Shown here: positions 7,535 to 15,667 of the stretch, piece by piece
How the letters are laid out: the number at the start of each line of letters is the position of its first letter
Numbering within the stretch: the stretch's first letter is position 1
Source of the DNA: Flavobacteriales bacterium UBA3364
Lineage (GTDB): Bacteria; Bacteroidota; Bacteroidia; Flavobacteriales_F; PHOS-HE28
Assembly: GCA_002360495.1 (NCBI GenBank)
Contig: DEQO01000077.1
Location: 1-64,000, forward strand
Direction: 5' to 3'
Length of the DNA stretch: 64,000 nt
Position numbers and translations under genes: made by a program
Notes under the pieces: generated by a model
Told to the model about the DNA's origin: nothing
The model's input: only the letters and a program-made list of their open reading frames with translations
Databases searched by the model: none

Positions 7535-8284
7535 TCACAGCGTGCTATTGAGCAGCTTTCCGCTCGCGATCAACTTGTGCAAGTAAGGCCGCGCCAAGGT
7601 GTTCTTGATGGCCTGCACATGGTTCATGCTGTGGCAATCGCTGCCGACCAGTTCGTAGTGCCCGACGTCGATCAGCTTCTCGGCGATCTGCTTGGCCTGC
7701 GGACCGTAAGCACCTGAAAGTGCGATCATGTTCAGCTGGAAAAGCACGCCACGTTCCTTCAAGCGCTCGTACTTGGAAAAGTCGTTGTACCAGAACGCGT
7801 AGCGCTCGGGATGGGCCAGCACCGGCCTGTAGCCCATGGTCTGCATCTGGAAGACCACCTGCAACAGCATGTTGGGTTCGCTGATGAAGGGAAGCTCGAA
7901 CAGGACCATGTCCCTGGCGAACGTGAGCACCTTCCGGTCCGTCACCTTGCCTTCCAGCTCGTGGTCCAGGTAGTATTCGGCAGCGGCATCCACTTCGATG
8001 GGGATGTTCCTTCGCCGGACCTCCTCACGCACACGCTCCAGACCACCGAGGATGATCTCAGGCGTGTTCTTGTAGCCGTCGGCCATGTTGTGCGGCGTGG
8101 TGACCACCTTGCGGTAGCCCAACTCGGCCATTGCCGTGAGCAGCTCCATGCTCTGGTCCATGCTCTGCGCGCCATCGTCGATCCCAGGGATGAAGTGTGA
8201 ATGCACATCGGCACCGAGCACCGAGAGATCGGCGGGAGCCAGCTCTGCTTCGCGCTTTCCGAACAGGTTCCCCAAGAGGCTCAT
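7535..8284 (-). CDS. CpsB/YwqE-type PHP-domain tyrosine phosphatase
   Basis: A 249-residue PHP-fold metallophosphatase related to CpsB/YwqE, which dephosphorylates the tyrosine kinase that controls capsule chain length. ADVHSHFIPGIDDGAQSMDQ is the metal-binding signature. TTPHNM, a Glu-rich segment (AAAEYYLDHELE), LAHPERY and GSDCHS supply the other His, Glu and Asp ligands. The start MSLLGNLFGKREAEL is shared with Bacteroidota homologues. The ATG overlaps the rfbB stop as TGATG, so it is the last gene of the sugar block and probably tunes polysaccharide export. No partner kinase (Wzc) lies in the window. Confidence 0.9.
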   Translation of the reverse strand: MSLLGNLFGKREAELAPADLSVLGADVHSHFIPGIDDGAQSMDQSMELLTAMAELGYRKVVTTPHNMADGYKNTPEIILGGLERVREEVRRRNIPIEVDAAAEYYLDHELEGKVTDRKVLTFARDMVLFELPFISEPNMLLQVVFQMQTMGYRPVLAHPERYAFWYNDFSKYERLKERGVLFQLNMIALSGAYGPQAKQIAEKLIDVGHYELVGSDCHSMNHVQAIKNTLARPYLHKLIASGKLLNSTL

Positions 8285-9342
8285 CACCGGGCGTATTGTG
8301 CCTCGTAGTAATGGAGGTAGGCGCCGCTCGTCACATGGTCCAGCCACTCGGTGTTCGCGATGTACCAATCCACGGTGCGTTCCAGGCCCACCTCGAAGGT
8401 GATGCTCGGTTTCCAGCCCAATTCGCGTTCGATCTTTCCAGCATCGATAGCGTAGCGCAGGTCGTGCCCTGCCCGGTCGGTGACGTACGTGATGAGCTTC
8501 GCGCTCTCCCCTTCGGCACGACCCAGCTTGCGGTCCATGATGCCGCAGAGCAGATGCACGAGGTCGATGTTCTTCCACTCGTTGTGACCGCCGATGTTGT
8601 ACGTCTCGCCGTTCCTGCCGGTGTGGAAGATGGTATCGATGGCCGAGGCGTGGTCCTCCACCCATAACCAATCACGCACATTCTCGCCCTTGCCATAGAC
8701 CGGCAGCGGCTTGTTGTTGCGGATGTTGTTGATCATGAGCGGGATCAACTTCTCGGGGAAATGATGACTGCCGTAATTGTTGCTGCAATTGCTCAGCACG
8801 AAGGGCAACTTGTAGGTGTTGCCATAAGCACGCACGAAGTGATCGCTCGCCGCCTTGCTGGCACTGTAGGGGCTCTGCGGATCGTAGGGCGTGGTCTCCA
8901 GGAAGAGGCCGTCGTCGTGGAGCGATCCGTACACTTCATCGGTGCTCACGTGATAGAAGCGCTTGCCTTCCATGCTGCCCTTCCACGCTTCGCGCGCGGC
9001 ATTCAGCAGGGTCACGGTGCCGAAGACGTTGGTGCGCACGAACGAGAGCGGATCGGTGATGCTGCGGTCCACATGGCTTTCGGCGGCGAGATGGACCACA
9101 CCATCCAGCGCATACCCCTTGAACACCTTGGTGAGCGCTTCCGCGTCGCAGATATCGGCCTTCACGAACACGTAGTTCGACGCCTTCTCCACATCGCGCA
9201 GGTTCTCCAGGTTGCCCGCGTAGGTGAGGGCATCGAGGTTGATGATGCGGTAGTTCGGATACTTCGTGACAAAGCGCCGCACGACATGGCTGCCGATGAA
9301 TCCGGCGCCGCCGGTGATGAGGATGTTCCGCTGAGCGCTCAC
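8284..9342 (-). CDS. rfbB: dTDP-glucose 4,6-dehydratase
   Basis: A 352-residue NAD-dependent dehydratase making dTDP-4-keto-6-deoxyglucose, the parent of rhamnose and many deoxy sugars. NILITGGAGFIGSHVVRRF is the Rossmann motif. HLAAESHVDRSI is diagnostic for RfbB. VSTDEVYGSL and YSASKAASDHF (Tyr-x-x-x-Lys) form the active site with the Asp-Glu pair. SNNYGSHHFPEKLIPLMI and NVRDWLWVEDHASAID are further signatures. It overlaps wbpA by four bases and the phosphatase by one. rfbA, rfbC and rfbD are not in the window, so the final deoxy sugar is unknown. Confidence 0.96.
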   Translation of the reverse strand: MSAQRNILITGGAGFIGSHVVRRFVTKYPNYRIINLDALTYAGNLENLRDVEKASNYVFVKADICDAEALTKVFKGYALDGVVHLAAESHVDRSITDPLSFVRTNVFGTVTLLNAAREAWKGSMEGKRFYHVSTDEVYGSLHDDGLFLETTPYDPQSPYSASKAASDHFVRAYGNTYKLPFVLSNCSNNYGSHHFPEKLIPLMINNIRNNKPLPVYGKGENVRDWLWVEDHASAIDTIFHTGRNGETYNIGGHNEWKNIDLVHLLCGIMDRKLGRAEGESAKLITYVTDRAGHDLRYAIDAGKIERELGWKPSITFEVGLERTVDWYIANTEWLDHVTSGAYLHYYEAQYAR

Positions 9343-10637
9343 AAACTCCAGTAGTTCAATTTCCCGATCTTCTTCCGGAAGACGCCCTTCAGGTCCACGA
9401 GCACGCCCTTCGGTTTCAACATGCTATTGAACCAGGCCTCATCCTTGTTCGCGTACTCGGTGTGGTTCACGGCGACGATGATCGCATCGTATGGACCTTT
9501 CATCTCGGCGGCGAGCTTGTAGCCGTACTCGTGCTCCACCTCGGCGGCGTCTGCGTGCGGGTCCGTAACGTCCACATGCACGCTGAAGCTCTGCAGTTCC
9601 TTCACCACATCGGAGACCTTGCTGTTGCGGATGTCGGTGACGTTCTCCTTGAAGGTGGCGCCCATCACCAGCACGCGCGCATCAGCCGGATTGGTCCCTG
9701 CGGAGATGATCTTCTTCACCGTCTGCTTGGCCGTGTAGCCACCCATGCTGTCGTTCACGAAACGGCCCGCGTCGATGATCTGCGCGTGGTACCCGAGTTC
9801 CTTCGCTTTGTACACGAGGTAGTAGGGATCCACGCCGATGCAGTGGCCGCCCACGAGGCCTGGCTGGAACTTGAGGAAGTTCCACTTGGTGCCTGCCGCC
9901 TCCAGCACATCGTAGGTGTTGATGCCCATGCGGTTGAAGATGATCGAGAGCTCGTTGATCAGTGCGATGTTCACATCGCGCTGCGTATTCTCGATGATCT
10001 TGGCAGCCTCGGCCACCTTGATGCTGGCGGCACGGTGTACACCAGCCTTGACCACCAACTCGTACACCTTGGCGATGATCTCCGCACTTTCCGGGTCACA
10101 ACCGCTGCTCACCTTGATGATGCTCTCCAACGTGTGCTCCTTGTCACCCGGATTGATACGCTCCGGTGAGTAACCCACCTTGAAGTCCTCGATGAACTTC
10201 AGGTTGCTCAATCGCTCCAACAGCGGCACGCAATCCTCTTCGGTGCAGCCGGGATAGACCGTGCTTTCATACACCACGAAATCGTTCTTCTTCAGGACCT
10301 GGCCCACGGTACGCGTGGCACCGAGCAAGGGCGTCAGATCGGGGATGTTCTGGCTGTCGATCGGGGTGGGCACCGCTACGATGAAGAACTCGACGTCCTT
10401 CAGGTCGTTGAGGTCCGCACTGAAATGGATATCACAACCTTCGAAATCCCTTGCCTCCAATTCGTTGCTCGGGTCCTCACCCCGGCGCATCATGTCGACG
10501 CGTTTCTGGTTGATGTCGAAGCCCACCACCTTGATCTTCCGTGCAAAGGCCAATGCGATCGGCAGGCCCACATATCCAAGGCCGATAACGGCCAGCTTCG
10601 CCTCCTTCTTCAGCAGGCGGTCATACAAGTTGCTCAT
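9339..10637 (-). CDS. wbpA: UDP-N-acetylglucosamine 6-dehydrogenase (WbpA/TviB type)
   Basis: A 432-residue nucleotide-sugar dehydrogenase oxidising UDP-GlcNAc (or the GalNAc epimer) to the uronic acid. LAVIGLGYVGLPIALAFA is the NAD motif. AVPTPIDSQNIPDLTPLLGA is characteristic of the WbpA/TviB branch rather than of UDP-glucose dehydrogenase. The active-site Cys is in LVGGHCIGVDPYYLVYKA. The C-terminal domain has VLVMGATFKENVTDIRNSKV. It starts inside the 3' end of wbpB (17-base overlap) and overlaps rfbB. With wbpB, wbpE and wbpD it completes a UDP-2,3-diacetamido-uronic-acid route. Confidence 0.92.
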   Translation of the reverse strand: MSNLYDRLLKKEAKLAVIGLGYVGLPIALAFARKIKVVGFDINQKRVDMMRRGEDPSNELEARDFEGCDIHFSADLNDLKDVEFFIVAVPTPIDSQNIPDLTPLLGATRTVGQVLKKNDFVVYESTVYPGCTEEDCVPLLERLSNLKFIEDFKVGYSPERINPGDKEHTLESIIKVSSGCDPESAEIIAKVYELVVKAGVHRAASIKVAEAAKIIENTQRDVNIALINELSIIFNRMGINTYDVLEAAGTKWNFLKFQPGLVGGHCIGVDPYYLVYKAKELGYHAQIIDAGRFVNDSMGGYTAKQTVKKIISAGTNPADARVLVMGATFKENVTDIRNSKVSDVVKELQSFSVHVDVTDPHADAAEVEHEYGYKLAAEMKGPYDAIIVAVNHTEYANKDEAWFNSMLKPKGVLVDLKGVFRKKIGKLNYWSL

Positions 10638-11652
10638 CCCGTTCCTTGTAAATGCGCTCGATGATCTCGACGACCTTGAGGCCCTCGAGCGCGTTCGTTG
10701 TCATGGTATTCCGGCCCTTCAAGGTGTCCACCACGTTCTCGATGATGAACCCGTGGTTGTTGGCGCTGCCCTTATAGGCGCCGTAGTCGTTCGCCGGATT
10801 GGTCGGGGCCAGCTCCGGCATGGTGTAGTCCTTCACATGGCAGTACTCCACCTTGTCCATGTACTGCCCTCCGATCTTCACGCTGCCCTTGGAGCCGATG
10901 ATGGTCATGCTGCTCTCCAGGTTCTTGTCCCAAACAGCCGTGCTGTAGTTGATCGATCCCATTCCTCCATCGAGGAACCGGAAGGTGACCAAGCCGCTGT
11001 CCTCAAAGGCCGTGAGGTCCTTGTGCGCAAAGTCCGCGAACTTGCCTTGGATGTCGGTGATATCGCCGAACAACCAGTACATGATGTCGATGAAGTGGCT
11101 GAACTGCGTGAAGAGCGTACCGCCGTCCAACGCTGCCGTTCCTTTCCATCCCCCTTGCTTGTAGTAGCGCTCATCCCGGTTCCAGTAGCAGTTCAGTTGC
11201 ACCAGGTGGATATCGCCCAACAAGCCCCCATCAACGACGCTTTTGATCCACTGGCTGGGTGGGCTGTACCGGTTCTGCATCACGCCGAACACGGTGCGAT
11301 GCATTTGAAGCGCCTTGTAGATGACCGCTTCGCAGGCGGCCTTGCTCAGGGCCAACGGCTTCTCACAGACGACGTGCTTGCGGTTCTCCAACGCCATCAC
11401 GCATTGCTCGGCATGGAGGCCGTTCGGGGTGCATACGTTCACGACATCTATACCGGGCACTTCCACGAGCATGGTGCGCATGTCCTGGAAATACGGAACA
11501 TCGAACGCCGTGGCACCGGCCTCTTCCCGAGAGCGGACATCACAAACGGCCACCAGCTCCGACTCCGGATGACGTGAGATCATCTCCGCATGGCGTTTAC
11601 CGATGTGGCCGCAGCCCACCACGGCGAACCGGATCTTGTCCTTCCCACTCAT
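10621..11652 (-). CDS. wbpB: Gfo/Idh/MocA oxidoreductase, probable UDP-GlcNAcA 3-dehydrogenase
   Basis: A 343-residue NAD-dependent oxidoreductase. IRFAVVGCGHIGKRHAEMI is the N-terminal Rossmann motif. VCTPNGLHAEQCV and HVVCEKPLALSKAACEAVI carry the conserved EKP lysine of the fold. GGTLFTQFSHFIDIMYWLFG includes the catalytic His of the WlbA/WbpB group. In the known pathway this enzyme oxidises C3 of UDP-GlcNAcA so that WbpE can aminate it. The ATG overlaps the wbpD stop as ATGA. Assignment to WbpB rests on the motifs plus the neighbouring wbpA, wbpD and wbpE. Confidence 0.87.
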   Translation of the reverse strand: MSGKDKIRFAVVGCGHIGKRHAEMISRHPESELVAVCDVRSREEAGATAFDVPYFQDMRTMLVEVPGIDVVNVCTPNGLHAEQCVMALENRKHVVCEKPLALSKAACEAVIYKALQMHRTVFGVMQNRYSPPSQWIKSVVDGGLLGDIHLVQLNCYWNRDERYYKQGGWKGTAALDGGTLFTQFSHFIDIMYWLFGDITDIQGKFADFAHKDLTAFEDSGLVTFRFLDGGMGSINYSTAVWDKNLESSMTIIGSKGSVKIGGQYMDKVEYCHVKDYTMPELAPTNPANDYGAYKGSANNHGFIIENVVDTLKGRNTMTTNALEGLKVVEIIERIYKERDEQLV

Positions 11653-12239
11653 GCTGCGTCCGGACCGTTATCAGTGCGTGACACTCTCCCTTTCTCCAGT
11701 TTGTAGCGTTGGCCGCTCTCCGGACAAACCGCCCGTCCGTCAGGGTCGAATTCCAGCTTGTGGCCGTATTCGCTCATCCAGCCGGTCTGGCGAGCAGGGT
11801 TCCCCACGACCAACGCGTGGTCCGGCACCTCGCGCGTCACGACGGCGCCTGCACCGATGAAGGCGTAACGACCGATGTCGTGCCCGCACACAATGGTGGC
11901 GTTGGCCCCTATGGAAGCACCCTGTTTCACAAGCGTGCGAAGGTACTCCCCCCTGCGGTTCACGGCGCTCCGCGGATTGATCACGTTCGTGAATACCATC
12001 GACGGGCCGAGGAAGACATCATCCTCGCATTCCACCCCGGTGTAGATGCTCACGTTGTTCTGCACTTTCACGTTGCGACCGAGTTTCACGTCCGGGCTGA
12101 TGACCACGTTCTGGCCGATGTTGCACTCCGGCCCGATGCTACACCCGGTCATGATGTGGCTGAAATGCCAGATCCGTGTTCCTTCACCGATGGTGCAGCC
12201 TTCGTCGATGACGGCGGTGGGGTGCGCTTTGAAGGACAT
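11649..12239 (-). CDS. wbpD: Left-handed beta-helix N-acetyltransferase (WbpD type)
   Basis: A 196-residue acetyltransferase built of hexapeptide repeats, seen from residue 8 (AVIDEGCTIGEGTRIWHFSH) through VVISPDVKLGRNVKVQNNV and GASIGANATIVCGHDIGRYA to AFIGAGAVVTREVPDHALVV. NPARQTGWMSEYGHKL closes the domain and is typical of WbpD/WlbB, which acetylates the C3 amino group of UDP-GlcNAc(3NH2)A with acetyl-CoA. A short tail with CPESG follows. The start at 12239 (MSFKAHPTAV) is the family start. A separate promoter box lies upstream, so this and the four following genes can be transcribed on their own. Confidence 0.92.
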   Translation of the reverse strand: MSFKAHPTAVIDEGCTIGEGTRIWHFSHIMTGCSIGPECNIGQNVVISPDVKLGRNVKVQNNVSIYTGVECEDDVFLGPSMVFTNVINPRSAVNRRGEYLRTLVKQGASIGANATIVCGHDIGRYAFIGAGAVVTREVPDHALVVGNPARQTGWMSEYGHKLEFDPDGRAVCPESGQRYKLEKGRVSRTDNGPDAA

Positions 12240-12262
12240 GGTCACGACCGGACGATGGGGCC

Positions 12263-12271
12263 GCGAAGGTA
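12263..12271 (-). promoter_or_regulatory. Internal -7 promoter box before wbpD
   Basis: The minus strand reads TACCTTCGC in the 56-base gap between the binding-protein gene and wbpD. It is the only sizeable gap in the block apart from the one after wbpE. No upstream TTG is evident. Confidence 0.4.
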
Positions 12272-12295
12272 CCGAAGCGGAAGGGATCTCGTCGC

Positions 12296-13183
12296 CTACC
12301 CCCCCGGCTGCCAGAGGAGGAGGGGCGCAAGAGGCACACCCGGTGCGGGCATGTGGTCGAAGCCAGCTGCCTCCAAGGACGAAACGATGCTGCGTAGCGG
12401 CGCCTCCTCCACCGGTGTCCCGGTGTTCCAACGCACGCCCATGAACCAGGCGCGCGCATCTTCCAGAGGCATCGAATAACGGTGGGCGATGATGTCCGGT
12501 GCAGTCTTTTTGGTCATCAACCCCGAAGCCTGGTCGCGGATCACCTTCAGCAGGCGCTCCACTTCGCGTGGATGTGCAGCAAGCAGGGCCGTGGTGGCCA
12601 CCATCAGGAACGAGGGCCAGGGAGCATGGTGTTCGTCGATCCGGCGGAGGTGCCCTGCATCCACATGGGGCTTGGTCGTGTACTTCTCCCACAGGAATGC
12701 CGCTGGCCCAGGCTCGCGCAACCGCACCAACGCACCGTTCAGGTCGTTCACGACCTCCAGGTCCTTCTCCTCCAGCGACCAGCCCTGCCTCCGGGCGTAG
12801 GTTACCGCGGCCAGGTGGCTGCCGCTGTTGGGGCGGCTGATGGCGAACGGGATGCCCTTGAGCTGATCCGGGGTGGTGATCGGTGTGTGCGCCCCCACAT
12901 GGACACCCCACGTGAGCGGGCTGTCCACATACGAGGAAACAATGCGGCTGGGGTTCCCATTGAGGATGTCGCGCACCGCGCCCTCGGAAACCAACAAGGC
13001 CATGTCCACCTCACCGCTGCGAAGCAGTTTGCACATGGCGCCCGTTCCCTCCGGCACGGTCCGCCATTTCACTTCGATGCCTGCACGGACGAAGGCGCGG
13101 CGCTCCAAGGCCAGCAGCCAGGGCAGATTGAAATGCTCGGGAACACCGGCCACCCGGATCGGTGTCGGCTCCCCGGTGATCAC
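12296..13183 (-). CDS. Soluble NMT1/SsuA-like periplasmic-binding-fold protein without signal peptide
   Basis: A 295-residue protein with the two-lobe substrate-binding fold of the thiamine-precursor/nitrate/sulfonate family. IRVAGVPEHFNLPWLLALE is the first strand, LRSGEVDMALLVSEGAVRDI the typical second strand, then TPDQLKGIPFAISRPNSGSH and DLNGALVRLREPGPAAFLWE. Unlike transporter-bound relatives it has no signal peptide or lipobox, and no permease or ATPase is nearby, so it is probably cytoplasmic. It starts with GTG, and that GTG overlaps the TGA of the UDP-xylose synthase gene (GTGA), so it is translationally coupled to sugar genes. Ligand and role are unknown. Confidence 0.75.
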   Translation of the reverse strand: MITGEPTPIRVAGVPEHFNLPWLLALERRAFVRAGIEVKWRTVPEGTGAMCKLLRSGEVDMALLVSEGAVRDILNGNPSRIVSSYVDSPLTWGVHVGAHTPITTPDQLKGIPFAISRPNSGSHLAAVTYARRQGWSLEEKDLEVVNDLNGALVRLREPGPAAFLWEKYTTKPHVDAGHLRRIDEHHAPWPSFLMVATTALLAAHPREVERLLKVIRDQASGLMTKKTAPDIIAHRYSMPLEDARAWFMGVRWNTGTPVEEAPLRSIVSSLEAAGFDHMPAPGVPLAPLLLWQPGG

Positions 13184-14262
13184 TTGCGCGCGTACTTCTC
13201 GAAACTGAAGTGCTCCTTCTCATTGAGCTCCTTCTTCGTGAGCCCTTTGAAGTACGCGTAGGTACGGCGCATGCCTTCGGCCCGATCCACCTTCGGCTCC
13301 CACTTCAGCAGCTTCTTCGCCAAGGTGATGTCCGGCTGACGTTGCATCGGGTCATCGCTGGGCAGCGGCTTGTAAATGAGCTTTTGCTTGGTGCCCGTGA
13401 GCTTGAGTATCTCCTCGGCGAATTGCTTGATGGTGATCTCTTTCGGGTTGCCCACGTTCACCGGTCCGGCGTAGTTGCTCAGCAGGAGGCGGTAGATGCC
13501 CTCGATCAGGTCGTCCACGTAACAGAAGCTGCGCGTTTGATCACCCTTCCCGAAGATGGTGAGGTCCTCACCACGCAGGGCTTGGCCCATGAAAGCGGGT
13601 ACGACGCGGCCGTCGTTCAAGCGCATGCGTGGCCCATAGGTGTTGAAGATGCGCACCATGCGCGTCTCCAGGCCGTGATAGTGGTGATAGGCCATCGTTA
13701 TCGCCTCCTGGAAGCGCTTGGCCTCATCGTACATACTGCGCTTGCCCACCGGGTTCACATGGCCCCAGTAACTCTCGTTCTGCGGGTGGACTTTCGGGTC
13801 ACCGTACACCTCGCTGGTGCTGGCCACCAGGATGCGCGCCTTCTTCACCCGGGCGAGGCCGAGCAAGTTGTGCGTGCCCAGGGAGCCCACCTTCAAGGTC
13901 TGGATGGGGATCTTCTCGTAGTCTATCGGCGAAGCCGGGGACGCGAAGTGCAGGATGTACTTCAACTCGCCCGGAACATGCACGAACTTGGACACGTCAT
14001 GGTGGTAGAACTCGAAATCCTCCCGATGGAAGAGGTGTTCGATGTTCTTCAGGCTGCCTGTGATCAGGTTGTCCATCCCGATCACGTGGTAGCCTTCCTT
14101 CAGGAACCGATCGCACAAGTGCGAACCCAAGAATCCGGCCGCACCGGTTATCAGGACGCGATCCTTGGTTTTGGCGGACCCCTTCGGTTTTGCCGACTTG
14201 GCCGGTAAGTCGACCCTTGGGGTCGACGCAACTGGTGCCTTCTTGGAAAACTTCTTGGCCAT
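13180..14262 (-). CDS. uxs: UDP-glucuronate decarboxylase (UDP-xylose synthase)
   Basis: A 360-residue NAD-dependent short-chain enzyme turning UDP-glucuronate into UDP-xylose. The first 33 residues are a Lys/Ala/Pro-rich linker. RVLITGAAGFLGSHLCDRFL is the Rossmann motif, followed by MDNLITGSLKNIEHL. HFASPASPIDYEKIPIQTL and ASTSEVYGDP are UXS signatures. The catalytic Tyr-Lys pair is in RSMYDEAKRFQEA. FNTYGPRMRLNDGRVVPAFM separates it from 4-epimerases. The neighbouring ugd gene, four bases away, makes its substrate. The charged linker is not part of the enzyme fold and its use is unclear. Confidence 0.93.
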   Translation of the reverse strand: MAKKFSKKAPVASTPRVDLPAKSAKPKGSAKTKDRVLITGAAGFLGSHLCDRFLKEGYHVIGMDNLITGSLKNIEHLFHREDFEFYHHDVSKFVHVPGELKYILHFASPASPIDYEKIPIQTLKVGSLGTHNLLGLARVKKARILVASTSEVYGDPKVHPQNESYWGHVNPVGKRSMYDEAKRFQEAITMAYHHYHGLETRMVRIFNTYGPRMRLNDGRVVPAFMGQALRGEDLTIFGKGDQTRSFCYVDDLIEGIYRLLLSNYAGPVNVGNPKEITIKQFAEEILKLTGTKQKLIYKPLPSDDPMQRQPDITLAKKLLKWEPKVDRAEGMRRTYAYFKGLTKKELNEKEHFSFEKYARK

Positions 14263-14266
14263 TTGA

Positions 14267-15622
14267 TCAGGCGTTCGCGGTGGCTTTGTGGCTGTGCTTG
14301 GGGCTGTGCGCGGCGGTGACGACGTTGCGGCCGATGCTCACGTAGTGGAAGCCTTTCGCTTTCATCTCGTCCAACTCGTACAGGTTGCGGCCGTCGAACA
14401 CGGTGCGCTCCTTCAGGCTCTTCTCCAAGCGGTCGAAATCCGGCGTACGGAAAAGGGACCACTCGGTGCAGATGATCAATGAATCGGCGCCCTTCAAGGC
14501 CTCATATTCATCCGTCGCGTAGTGGATCTTGCCGCCGATCAGCTTCTTCACGTTGCCTGCTCCCTCGGGATCGAACGCCGTTACCGTTGCACCGGCGGCA
14601 ACCAATGCATCGATCATGTACAAAGCGGGCGCCTCGCGGATGTCATCCGTATCCGGCTTGAACGACAAGCCCCACATGGCGAAGTGCCTGCCTTTCAAAT
14701 TGCCGCCGTAGTAGGCCTCGATCTTCGGCATCAACGCGGTCTTCTGCTTCTCGTTCACTTCCATCACGCTTTCGATGATCTGGAAGTCATAGCCCGCCTC
14801 CTTGCCGCTCTTGGCCAGGGCTTGCACGTCCTTCGGGAAGCAGCTGCCCCCGTAACCGATGCCCGGGAACAGGAAGCGCTTCCCGATGCGCGTGTCCGTT
14901 CCCATGCCGATCCGCACCTTGTCCACGTCGGCACCCACGGCCTCGCAGAAGTTCGCGATCTCGTTCATGAAGGTGATCTTGGCCGCGAGGAAGGCATTGG
15001 CCGCGTACTTCGTGAGCTCGGCACTGCGCTCATCCATGAAGATGATCGGGTTGCCCTGGCGCACGAAAGGCTTGTACAGGTCCTCCATCAACTTGCGTGC
15101 ACGGTCACTGCTGGTGCCCACGACCACGCGGTCGGGCTTCAGGAAATCGTCCACGGCGAACCCTTCTCGCAGGAATTCGGGGTTGCTCACCACATCGAAC
15201 TCCACCTTGGCGTACTTGGCCACCTCGGCATGCACCTTTTCGGCCGTACCGACCGGCACGGTGCTCTTGTCAACGAGGACCTTATAGTCCTTCATCAACC
15301 TACCGATATCACCTGCAGCCTTCAGCACGTAACTGAGGTCGGCACTTCCATCTTCACCCGGTGGTGTCGGCAAGGCCAGGAAAACGATCTGGGCCTTCTC
15401 CAACGCCTCTGCAAGGTCGGTGGTGAAGCTCAACCGTCCCTGGCGGATGTTGCGCTCGAACAGCACATCCAGATGCGGTTCGTAGATGGGCACCTTCCCA
15501 TCCTTCATCATCTGCACCTTCTCGGCATTGATGTCCACGCAAACAACGTGGTTCCCGGTCTCTGCAAAGCATGTTCCGGTGACGAGGCCGACGTATCCTG
15601 TTCCTACTACTGCGATGTTCAT
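14267..15622 (-). CDS. ugd: UDP-glucose 6-dehydrogenase
   Basis: A 451-residue enzyme oxidising UDP-glucose twice to UDP-glucuronate with NAD. MNIAVVGTGYVGLVTGTCFA is the dinucleotide motif. LALPTPPGEDGSADLSYVL and VDKSTVPVGTAEKV are conserved. The catalytic Cys is in FPGIGYGGSCFPKDVQAL. The C-terminal domain shows MWGLSFKPDTDDIREAPAL. It lies four bases before the UXS gene, so UDP-glucuronate is likely passed straight on, although free UDP-glucuronate may also be used. A His/Ser-rich tail of about 20 residues (AAHSPKHSHKATANA) extends past the usual end. Confidence 0.96.
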   Translation of the reverse strand: MNIAVVGTGYVGLVTGTCFAETGNHVVCVDINAEKVQMMKDGKVPIYEPHLDVLFERNIRQGRLSFTTDLAEALEKAQIVFLALPTPPGEDGSADLSYVLKAAGDIGRLMKDYKVLVDKSTVPVGTAEKVHAEVAKYAKVEFDVVSNPEFLREGFAVDDFLKPDRVVVGTSSDRARKLMEDLYKPFVRQGNPIIFMDERSAELTKYAANAFLAAKITFMNEIANFCEAVGADVDKVRIGMGTDTRIGKRFLFPGIGYGGSCFPKDVQALAKSGKEAGYDFQIIESVMEVNEKQKTALMPKIEAYYGGNLKGRHFAMWGLSFKPDTDDIREAPALYMIDALVAAGATVTAFDPEGAGNVKKLIGGKIHYATDEYEALKGADSLIICTEWSLFRTPDFDRLEKSLKERTVFDGRNLYELDEMKAKGFHYVSIGRNVVTAAHSPKHSHKATANA

Positions 15623-15667
15623 GGTTGGCGGGATGGTCTGGGCCGGAAATTCCCGGCCTTTACGGAT

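Noticed and set aside
8285..8671. A long in-frame extension of the CpsB-type phosphatase into rfbB
   Set aside because: The extension reads as Arg/His-rich nonsense in the rfbB shadow frame, and the real start overlaps the rfbB stop.
12240..12911. A long in-frame extension of wbpD into the binding-protein gene
   Set aside because: It is shadow text of the other frame, and a promoter box separates the two.
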